The position numbers and the translations under genes are program-made. A stretch of DNA of 64,000 nt from the NCBI RefSeq assembly GCF_026151205.1, contig NC_087072.1, positions 12,004,169 to 12,068,168 of the forward strand. The letters are read 5' to 3'. Below, in pieces: positions 11,701 to 23,700 of this stretch; the stretch's first letter is position 1, and each line of letters opens with the position of its first letter. The DNA comes from Bolinopsis microptera. Taxonomy: Eukaryota > Ctenophora > Tentaculata > Lobata > Bolinopsidae. Under the pieces are notes generated by a model. It saw nothing but the letters and a program-made list of their open reading frames with translations. It was not told the DNA's origin and made no database searches.

Positions 11701-14700
11701 TGTAGACAACACGGTTTTGTGAATGGGAAGTCTTGCACTACCCAGATGGTCCCATTCACAGAAAACCTTGCACTGGCCCTGAACAATAAGTCAAGATCCG
11801 ACATTGTTTATTTTGATTTCGCTAAGGCATTTGACAGTGTCTCACATGACTTAATCCTTCGCAAGCTAAAAAATTTATATGGTATTGATGGTCTGATGCT
11901 TAGATTTTTAAAGTCGTATCTACAAGACAGACGACAGCAGGTTGTTGTAGGCGGAGCTGTCTCAAGCATGCTTCCCGTGCAATCAGGAGTGCCCCAGGGA
12001 TCTATTCTGGGACCACTTCTGTTTGTTCTATTCATCAACGACATGTTCTCGTGTGTCTCGGAGGATACAAATGAAGCATTGTATGCAGATGACACCAAAA
12101 TTTGGAGGGTCATCGAATGCTTTGAAGACCACTATATTCTTCAAGGAGATATAGACAGGTTGTTTGCCTGGTCAATCGATAACAAAATGACTTTTCACCC
12201 TTCAAAGTGTAAGGTGTTATCTGTAACTCTGCAAAGAAATGTATTAGACAATCTTCCTTTTAATATTTATTGGTATAATCTTAAATAACGGAGTAGTTCG
12301 CTGTTTATTAGTCTCATGATTGAAATACTGATATCTGGATATTATCCGGTTGGAAGAGACAAGGACAAGTGAAACAAGGAAGTTAGGAGTTAGTTTTAAT
12401 ACTTTCAACACTACTATATAACAAATAATTTGAGCCTGAAGATGGCGTTGACGCCGAAAATTTGCCCTTACTCCTAACTTCCTTGTTTCACTTGTCCTTG
12501 TCTCTTCCAACCGGATAATATCCAGATATCAGTGGTATAATCTTAATGAAGTCATAATTGATTATGTGGCATCCCATACAGATCTTGGTGTAATAATGAA
12601 CAACAGGTTTCTGTGGGGTGCACATTGTGATCAATTGATATCTAAAGCAAGCTCGAAGCTTGGGCTCTTAAAGAGAACCTGTCATTTTACCATGAATAAA
12701 CGCCAAAAGAGGGCTTTCTACCTTACCATTGTAAGATCAATCTTTGAACATTGCTCAGTTATATGGTGTCCTCAGCGATCGACACACATGTCGAAGTTTG
12801 AGGCAATCCAGAAAAGAGCGATCAAATGGATCAATGGACAACAGTTTGATCATTATAGTGATATTGTATTTTATGAGAAGCAGAAGGAGCTTAAAATTCT
12901 ACCCATTAGATCTAAGTTCATCCATAATTCAATTACGCTCTTCTATAAAATAGTAAATGATTTGGTAAGTATATCTCTACCTGAATATATTACTGTTGTT
13001 GAAGCTGGAACAATGAGGTACACAAGGAGCACGGCATCAGTCATTGAAGGACTTGACACCAGCACATATACCTGCTCTATTGTACCAAACTGCGATAGTT
13101 TCAGAAACAGCTTCTTTTATAGAACAATGCCTCTGTGGAATGCACTGCCAGCCTATGTTAGACAGACTGAGAAAATTTCTATTTTCAAAACAAAGCTAAC
13201 TGAATTTCTCTGGTCTTCTGACGTATGCTGGCCTGATTAGACGGCCCATCATGGAATATTATTATATATATATTTTACTTTATGAATGTCATACTCTCTA
13301 TAATTTGCCCCTCGCACCTGCAGTAGAACGCGCCGTTTTTTCTCTTATGAAACAACCCGAAACAAGCGCGTCACGCAGTACGTGAGTGGCTAGATTATAG
13401 ATTGTTTTATTATAATATTATTTAATTATGTTATTTTGTTGTTATGTCGTGTAAGTTTGTGGAGTAGTAGCAAGAAGGTATCGTATACATTTAAATTTGT
13501 TCTCTTGATTATTTATTAATGATTTTATGTAGGGTCGGCACCAATGTTATTATGGTCTTACCACCGTGTTTTGGTTCAGCCGAAATAAATTTTACCTTGA
13601 TGTTTTTACATATTGTTTCTCACTCCAGCTGAGTCTGGTAGTGTTGAGTATCATGAATATTTTTCTAGCTCTCTTTTTCCATGTTTTTGCTTCACAGGAG
13701 ATATTGTGGTCTTTTTATTGAATATAACTGTAATACATTGATGTAAAGTTTATTTGAATTTTGAAATAAAAAAAAAAATGTGGTGTTTAAACCTTGTTGA
13801 TGTGTTATGTGGTGTTTAAACCTTGTTGATGTGTTATGTGGTGTTTAAACCTTGTTGATGTGTTATGTGGTGTTTAAACCTTGTTGATGTGTTATGTGGT
13901 GTTTAAACCTTGTTGATGTGTTATGTGGTGTTTAAACCTTGTTGATGTGTTATGTGGTGTTTAAACCTTGTTGATGTGTTATGTGGTGTTTAAACCTTGT
14001 TCATGTGTTATGTGGTGTTTAAACCTTGTTGATGTGTTATGTGGTGTTTAAACCTTGTTAAAGTACAGCCATGCTGATTCTGACACAGGTTGGTTATTTC
14101 GTTATGAATTCATGAATTGAAAGATTAAAGATGATGAATTTGAAAGCTACATCTAACGATTAGTTAATGATCATACTGAAAGTAGCGGTCAAACTCAGTT
14201 CAAATAAACCTTCAGCTCTTGATTTGGAATCAGTTCTAATTGAGACTACTGCGACCTCCCAGACACCAGCACTCCAGACTTTTGACCACACTTCTGACCC
14301 CACTTCTGACCCCACTGAGGTCCCTCTCACAAGTGAGTATACAGTAAATTAGAAAGTTATCATGTTCTAAGTTATCATGTTTGATGTTTCTAAGGACATT
14401 GAAAATACTAATAATCCTAGGAATCGGTGTGTCAGGTAATGGAAATATTTACTTCTAGGAACTTGGAACAAGAACGGGTCATAGCACATACAAGGCCCCC
14501 GACCGACCTCCGTCCTCCGACCTACCTCCGACCGACCTCCGACCGACCTCCGACCGACCTCCGACCGACCTCCGACCGACTTCCGAGTGATTTCCGAGTG
14601 ACCTCCGACCGGCGCCCGACCGGCGCCCGACCGGCGCCCGATCGACCCCCGACCAACCTCCGACCAACCTTCAACCAACCTCCGACCAACCTCCGACCGG

Positions 14701-17700
14701 CGTTCACCTACCGCCGACCGGCGCCCGACTGACCTCCGACCGACCTCCGACCGACCAGCCTTGTCTGTGCTATGACCCTATTTCGTTTCTGATGTTTGAC
14801 AAAAGCTTCCGCACTCAAATTACTACTACTAGATGTGTGTGTAATCCTGTTTATCCTGTTTTTGTGAATTGCAGAGGTTACTTATATACTTTGAACACCA
14901 TTACTTAATATGTAGAAATAATATAATCGTAAAATTCCGTCTTACAGGTGGCCACATATTTAACGCCCAAAAGAATATTGATTACGAACTGAACAAGCCA
15001 TTAGAAGTTGGAGACACTGTTAGAGCTTGGGGCGTCTACAAAGATCACACCACATCCAAATTCAGGTGAAAATAAAGCCACAGTTTGTATAAACAGGTCC
15101 ACTCTAGGAGTTGCAATAATCGAACTTTCCCATAACCAGTTATCTGAAAGTTCTAATCCATGTTTCTGTCTTTTTAGTGTGAACATCATGGGACCAAACT
15201 CAGTGTACCTTCTTCATGTTGACTTTAGACCTTTTAACAATGTGGTAGTTCTGAACAACTATGTGGAGGGATGGAAAACTGAGGTCAGGTGGGTCTATTG
15301 CTAATTCATTGTATTTTATCATTTCAACACTTCAAGATGATAGAGTAAAGACTAAAGATGTGTACAAAATGTTTAAATTGTGTCATGGATATATCAAATA
15401 TAACGCTTCCAGAATATTTCGTTAAGCTTGTTCCCGATGATAACCACTTTGACCAATGAAAGGCAAAGTTTGGAAGTCTAGGAAAAAGTTGTTGTAATGC
15501 ATTTCATGTATCAGGCCGGGGTTTAGCAAGTACAACTTTGCTGCAGAGAAGATGTTTGAAGTAAGGATTGAAGTACACGAGGAAGGGTATAGGATCTTTT
15601 TCAACGGGAATGAGTTGAGCAGTAGGTTCCCTCACCGAGTAGATCCCAGCACTGCCACGCTAGGTGGGTTAAAGTTTTGGTGAATTTAGTGAGAACCAAG
15701 TTGCCTTACAGCTGTGGTGAATTTAGTGAGAACCAAGTTGACTTACAGCTGTGGTAAATTTAGTTTTATATTGACGAGCAACATGTCGATATTTGTTATA
15801 ATAAAATCTAGCACAGAAACTATTATGCAGCTGTTAACATTATTTTACCACTAGTACCACACACAAAAACGGTATTAATGAACCTAATATGGTGCATTTT
15901 TCAACATTTATCTAAAATTTCGATAGTAATTTTGCAATTTCATTAATGATAATCACTTAAACAATAACTTCAGTTACACTACACGGAGGGAGTAACGGAT
16001 TCAAATGGACGGCTCTGAGACTTCCATCTCCACAGCTACCAGGACAAGGTGTTCCTTACGCTACGTTCACTGGAGACAGGAACTATCTTGATACACCCCT
16101 GGTGATAGGAGATACCATTACTGGTCAGTGCGCGGCACCTGGCTAACATGACCCTAAAATAGTATTACTCATTAAGTAATCAATATTATATACTTAAAAG
16201 TCGATAATCCGACTCTTCAAAATTATAACTTAATTTGTATAAACTATTTGACCAAAACCCATAATCATGGGTAGAGTGTACCGCTGCCAGTGTCTCTCTT
16301 TTCCAAAGAAAAGGAAATGATATTAATTTGAATAACCGTCCGCAAATGCAAATTGGTACCGAGAATGAAATCGGTCGCTCGCTTTTTCCATTCGATCACG
16401 GCTTACGAATTGTAATAAAGCTTATTGAATGGAAAAAGCAAGCGACCGATTTCATTCTCGGTACCAATTTGCATTTGCGGACGGTTATTCAAATTAATAT
16501 CATTTCCTTTTCTTTGGAAAAGAGAGACACTGGCAGCGGTACACTCTACCCATGATTATGGGTTTTGGTCAAATATCATCTCTTTTTGATTATAATTATG
16601 TCAGGATAATTTACAAAGCCGAAATGTAAACTCATAACTTCATTATTATTTATATTAATAATTAGGAGGTAATTTCATCGATTTCGAAATTTTACCTGAC
16701 TGGATATGGCACTTTTTACTCATTCAAGTTAGCATTAAATTCATATATAATGCCATTTAAATATCGTGGGAAAGCAGAATTTATTCGAAATCACGAATGA
16801 GCAAAATTCTCACCTTTCACACGTGCAAACTTTGAGCGGACGTTGCGTGCGCATACAATATTGAATCACCGTAAATTTTTGCATAGAAGTATTTAATATA
16901 TAGTTTAATAAGCATGCAAAGTTTCAGAAGATTTGATATAGAACTTGGATCACAACGGGACTCCAAAGTTGATAAAAATGGTGAAAACAGCAATTTTCAG
17001 TAATTTTAGCAATTTTCTATCAATTTGGGCGTGTCCCCTCGTGTGCAACTTTTCGATTTTCAACTTTAAAACTAGCCTATAACACAATTTGGACCTTTAA
17101 AAAGCAAAATTGAGCTCCACAACCCAAGGGATGGCCCAACACCAGAGAATACTAATTCACAACTTTTGTGTTTTTATAAAATTATTCTTCAAAAAAGCAC
17201 TTACTTCAATAGCAAATATCTTTATGAAGGAGCAAAGTAAGAAACTTTTCCGGTAGATTTTCAGAATTCTTAAACAATCATCTAAGGTAAAAATGTCCTC
17301 AGATTTTGAATAAAATTACTCCTTAATGGTTTAAAATCGATTTGAAAAGTTATTACTTTGTCAAAAATCAAGTTTTAAAAACACTTAATTTGATGACGTC
17401 ATCAAGTGATGATGATGAAGATAAATTATTTTTTGATATAATGTAAACTAAAGTATAAACAATTATCTTTAAAACCTGTGGTTCGAAATGACTGTATCTT
17501 TTATACTTTTGAATCTACGGACACTTAAATGTAGGCTATAATTGACTGCAAAAGCGTCTATATATATATATATATATATATCGTGAAGTATATATATATA
17601 CTTCACGACAATCTGTTGTAAAACAGGGGTTCCAGAAAACCCACTTCCCGATACTCCTGAAACGTGAAATTTTTTTTACAGTCGATTTGGACAAGGTCAA

Positions 17701-20700
17701 GACGCCCTGCAAAGTTTCAGATCTCTAACTCAATTTTAACATGGTTTTTAAGGCACCTGAATATGGCGATTTTGGGTTTTTTACCTAATTTCGTATAACA
17801 TGCTGGCGCGTATTTTGCGCAAATTTCTTAAAAACCTCCACATAACTATTTCTTATTCCTGTCATCTTTAACATTGAATTAGAATGTTTTGAACTTAAAT
17901 ATACCTGCTGAACTACTTTCGATGAGTCTTAATGCCTGGAAAACAATAAAGGGGATATACTAATATAGGTAGGCGGTGCACGATAAAAAATAAACTTGCT
18001 CGGATTTTCAAAATTTTTGTACCATCGTTTTCTAGAGACTGTGAGAATTTTCACAGTACCAAATTTATCATACCTTTTTGGAATGATCAGTGAGTTTTGC
18101 CTAGGTGCCATATTTGATGGTGCGCGGCTTTTGGAGCAAAATTAGGTGTAAAAGTTGATTCACGATGTCAATCCTTCGCAGCTCGGTGAGGCACAGTGGT
18201 GCATCTCGCCGATCTACCGAAGGCGGTTGCGAGAAGCATTATTTGATGCGCGCGCGACCCAGTAGTGCATCGCGCTACAAGTGTAAAAGTCGCGTAATTT
18301 GACGAAATTCGTTGATTTTTGTCGTATTATTCTGTCATATCTTCGGTTCCTGAACATGAATCATGCTGAAAATTTGTCAGAACCTTCCAATCATACTTAA
18401 CTACCGAACCTAATTTAGTTGGGAGAGATTGGCCTTGACTAAGAGGTCTAAAAATGACAAAATAGGTATAAATTCGTTGATAACTCAAATTCTGAGCATC
18501 GAAATTGCTCAAACTAAATTAGGTTCAGTAGAACATAAGTGTTTACGCGTAAGCTGACCAAATTTCAACAAAATTGTTATATGGGAAGTATTATAACTTT
18601 TCGATTGTTTCCAAAATAATGTGCTGGCCGAAATAAGAGCTAAAAACCATTCAATGGTCAGCGCGCGCGTCTTATTGTCGATGGCGCACTGCCTAATATA
18701 GGGGGTAAATAGTATTGTGAATATAAGGGCGACGGTAATGCTTGCCAGCATTGTGATAAACGGACAAATGAAAATGAGCATATTATTTTAGAAATACTGA
18801 TCTTTCATCTTTCAGCATGGGGTATTTATGCAACTGGTTCCTCTAAATTCAATGTAAACTTAATGATGGAAAACGGACAGGATTTCATGATTCATGTTGA
18901 TTTCAGACCACCTCCCAGTGAAAACAAAGTACGTATTATCTTTGATTCACGATGTCAATCCTTCGCAGCTCGGTGAGGCACAGTGGTGCATCTCGCCGAT
19001 CTACCGAAGAGAGAAGCATTATTTGATGCGCGCGCGACCCAGTAGTGCATCGCGCTACAAGTATTATCTAAAATAGGATATTTTAATCGGTAACCATGGT
19101 AACGGTGGCGTAACACGAACAGTGGCGTAACACGAACAGTGGCGTAACACGAACCCTCTGATAACTTATCCATATTATGAGTCAGACCAGCAATTTTTAT
19201 TTACAATCCATTCGAATTCATATTCTAGGTCTATTAGTACAGTCAAATCCGTCCTTATTTAAGCCTTTGTCGGACAAAATTCGCAACAAAGCGATTTTAA
19301 CGGGATATGGTCGGGACAGGTCCCAGGAATCATTCCAGAAAATTCCCAAAAAATCTGACTTGAGCAAAATCCACAATTACCACTTTTTTACCACCTTTTT
19401 ACCACTTTGGTTTTCCGCAAATAAGTCACGTTCTGAATATCCTAGAAGATTCTAGTTTAAAGCAGTGTGTTTAGAAAACAAAGGAGAACAACTTTTTCTC
19501 GGACAACTTTTTCAAAAATAAATTATTTAATTAATTAATTAAATAATTAGTAAATTTTCAAATATTTCAAAAATATATTTTGATACAAAATGTTCACAAT
19601 TGCATTACACGTACAATGAACTAATTTTTATAAAACTTTTGAAAATTTTCACTTTCAATATTTTGGACTTGTAAAATTTTCGAAATTTGTAAAGAATAAC
19701 CACTAGTTACCACTTTTTACCACATTGGATCTCCGCTAATAAAACGACTTCTGAATGTCGTAGAAGGTTCTAGATTGAACCGATGTGTTCAAAACATAAG
19801 AGAGAACAACTTTTATCCGCCAACCTTTAGATTAGATAATTAATTAATTAATTAATTAGATAATAAGTAAATTTTTTAAAATTTCAAAAATATAATTTCT
19901 ACCAAAAATCTTTGCCGTGACGTAAAATGAATTTACAGTTACTTGAATGATAGAACAAACACCGTCACATAGATTAGATAACAGATAAAAAGAGATCCAG
20001 ATAAATTGAATAAACGGTCGAATATCCAAATTTGTACGATGCTATAGCTAATAACTATTTACACAATATATCTATCGACTTAGTATTGTGCTTAACTAGA
20101 TTGTTGAACTGGTTTGTTTAAACAAGAGAACTGAATCCTGCGATCTTATCTCTGATTGTCAGTTTATCGTTTGGAAGTGTAAGCTTCAGCTTTTGCTTTA
20201 TGTTGACTTCTATTCGTAAAAAAGTTGAATCTGCCAAGAATCGAGGACTGACATCACTCGAAATAGTTGACATTTTGAAAACAGAAGAACACATCGTGTG
20301 CCTGATACTATACGCGTGCAGATTCTTTGTAAGTAACTGTCAACTAATATACAATAATAGTAATATGTTCTTACCGTTTTACTTTTAAGTTTGATGTCAG
20401 CGGAGAGCGCGACTAGAGGCATTCTTAACCAATACAATGTTTTAATTTACCAGGCAAATGAGGAGTTAATTCCGATGAATAGCTTTAAGAAGGCGAATGA
20501 TCGACAAAGTACATTTGTATGGAATGAAATATGGAAAGGGTTGTTGTCCCCAGGTACTATTTTAACTAATTATCTTTTAGTAAGTGCACTAACTTTTAAA
20601 CTATGCCCAGCAAGTTTGAAACGGATGGTTACAGTCCTATTCATTATCCTGAGGCCTCTCATACTCTGTATAAATAAACAAACCATCGTAACACAGGTTG

Positions 20701-23700
20701 GATCAACAACCCCTGGTGACTAAACGAAATTAAACGGAAGTACAACGGCCTGACCGATTACGCTCAGAGTGACGTCTATTGTGTGTTATTGCAAACAGTG
20801 ACCATAGACCAGTTCCAAAGATTCTTATCGGCCAATGAAGATGAGTCCGTTGTAACTGAGGCAGAACCATCTTTAGTTCACGAACACAGTTTAAACATAT
20901 GTCCATTCTGTAACCTAGAGATCGCACCAAATGATAAATCCTCAAGTCGGGTTACAGGCAGGGTAAGTTATTGTGTGGGGGGAGGGGGGAGGTGGTATAG
21001 TACACATACGTTAGGCATTTTTACCCTACGTCTTGGGGCGATTCGGAATGTCCAAAAATACACTGATTTAGATTAATTTCATACCCAAAGGGCCTTTAGT
21101 AGGAGTGCATACGTTAGGGTATTGTTTCTCCGTAGCTTAGTGCACTGGATTATCACTATAGGGATCGTGCAGACAGCCCAATTACGGTATCGTAGCACCC
21201 TGTCGCATGATTAGCGATTAGGTAATCATTGATTACCCAATCAATTTCGCAAACGAGATAAACAAATTGCTTGATGACTTCGTCATTTTCAGTCTGTTTC
21301 GCGCCATCTTTTCAGAATTCAGATCATATTCCGAATGGAATGGCCTATTGCAATTTGCAATGTGCAGTTTACAGCATGTTCGCAAACACGATTATGTTGA
21401 TTACAAGACTCAACGTATGTGTATTAACTCACGGCACCACCACTCCCCCTAAACTTGGAGGATATTTTGATTTTTAAATGTTATTTAACGACCACGTTGC
21501 TGCTATAATACCGATTTGAAACATTACTTATCCAGGGGATTGCAGCAGTATTGTTGCACTTACCAAGTGACACAGATTTCAAAGTTGGTGACTATCTACA
21601 GTCTACACGCGAAGTGCAGAAAAAATATGACACGTCGATCCCCAACTAAACCTGCATTGGAGCGTGCTGTAGTAACGAGAGAGGTATAGACCGATTTTAA
21701 ATGGCTTCATAAGATACATACTTCTATATTATAATAGTACAAAATATCGCGATGGATTGAAACTTAGTTTCAGGAAATACTTCATGAGCTGAAGTTGGTA
21801 AGGATCGGCTATTCAGAACTATCGCATCTATCGATGAAAGTGTGATAGATGCTTTTTATTCGGCAAATTCTACACCAGCTACCATAAAGCATGTCGGAGA
21901 ACTTTTGATGCTGCAGCTGATTTCATAAAAATCGAGATCACTAGATGAAGCCAGACTTTCAGTTCTTGAACAGAAGTCGCAATCTTCAACAGCAGACATC
22001 AAGTGCAAACAGCTCCCGCCAACATCTGGGGCAGTTGAACAACATTCTTATCGTGTTTACCATCAGCTGTAGGCGTGGGATGAGAATGACCTAGATCCGA
22101 TAAGCTGGGGATGGAAGATGAACAATGGAGCACATGTACCAGTGACCACTCTTATGAGTACAGCTCCGAAAAAGCTCATTCAAAACATCAGTTGCAACTG
22201 TTTAAAGTCAGGTTGTGGCAATGCTTGTTCATGCAGAAAAGCAGGAATAAATTGTGGATCAACCTGCCTCAAATGTCAGGACAATTGCACCAATGTGCCA
22301 GCTGAGGACTCATAAGTATCTAGTATATAATATATATGGTAATATAAAGTGCTGCTTCGATTTCCCAATCAATTTAATGAAAAATTGTTAATTATTCGTG
22401 TTATGCAATTTTAAAATATTGTGATCGAAAATAATTTTTATAATTTTTGAATATTTGTTAAATAATTGATTAACTGATTAATTAATTATCTAATCCAAAG
22501 GTTGGCGAATAAAAGTTGTTCTCTCTTATGTTATAAACACATCGGTTCAATCTAGAACCTTCTACGACATTCAGAAGTCGTTTTATTAGCGGAGATCCAA
22601 TGTGGTAAAAAGTGGTAACTAGTGGTTATTCTTTACAAATTTCGAAAATTTTACAAGTCCAAAATATTGAAAGTGAAAATTTTCAAAAGTTTTATAAAAA
22701 TTAGTTCATTGTACGTGTAATGCAATTGTGAACATTTTGTATCAAAATATATTTTTGAAATATTTGAAAATTTACTTATTATTTAATTAATTAATTAAAT
22801 AATTTATTTTTGAAAAAGTTGTCCGAGAAAAAGTTGTTCTCCTTTGTTTTCTAAACACACTGCTTTAAACTAGAATCTTCTAGGATATTCAGAACGTGAC
22901 TTATTTGCGGAAAACCAAAGTGGTAAAAAGGTGGTAAAAAAGTGGTAATTGTGGATTTTGCTCAAGTCAGATTTTTTGGGAATTTTCTGGAATAATTCCT
23001 GGGACCTGTCCCGACCATATCCCGTTAAAATCGCTTTGTTGCGAATTTTGTCCGACAAAAAGACGGATTTGACTGTAGTACTATATAAGAATCACAGAAT
23101 TATTTATAAGTCTCATTTATACGGCCAATTTCACTGCTGTAACCATAGCATGTGTAAACAATAAATTGTATTAGTTCCCTTTATTTGAATGCCACCGACA
23201 TTTATCACACAACATTATTTTTTCTATTTATCCAAAAGCCTCTGATAAGTGTAAGTTAAGTTTCAAAATTAAGGATATTTAATGAAACACTAATACTAAC
23301 TCCAAAGGTTGTGCTAAACTCAAGGACACAAAGCGGGTGGCAAACTGAGTTAAGGACTTCACTGCCTGCCTTTGAAAACGGGAAAGCATTTAAAGTTGAT
23401 ATCAAATGTTTGGATGGAGAATTTGAGATCTATCATTGTGGCAATGTTAGTATTATCCTTATATGGACATAACGCGTGAGGTCTACACTTAGTAACTAAG
23501 CCTTTCACTAGCTTCAAGCATAGACCTTTAATCAGCTTTGATCTCTTTACTTTCATTTAAAATTATTGCAAAAGTTTCCTCTCAGCGCACCTCTAATATA
23601 AGCCAGAGTTGAAAAGTACGTGAGATAATTTTTTAAATACGCCGTATTTTGCGTATTTTTGCTTATATTATAAGCTCATCTCAGGTACTTGGATCAAGGT

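Larger units (their letters stand above)
11091..13778 (+). mobile_element. 5'-truncated non-LTR retrotransposon (CR1/Jockey-like), inactivated
   Basis: The frames encode the end of the endonuclease-RT linker and a reverse transcriptase with the usual blocks: '[12 protein letters not shown]', 'YRPISLT', '[13 protein letters not shown]', '[14 protein letters not shown]' and the catalytic 'YADD', then a C-terminal maturase-like region (12566-13240). The element ends in an 11-base A run (13768-13778). Left and right junctions share atgt, compatible with a short target duplication or tail overlap. Endonuclease and ORF1 are missing. Damage: a one-base loss in an A run near 11468 shifts the frame after 11460, and a 262-bp insertion (element plus target duplication) breaks the ORF at 12285. 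The insertion splits the 29-bp minisatellite, so the array existed first. Confidence 0.9.
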
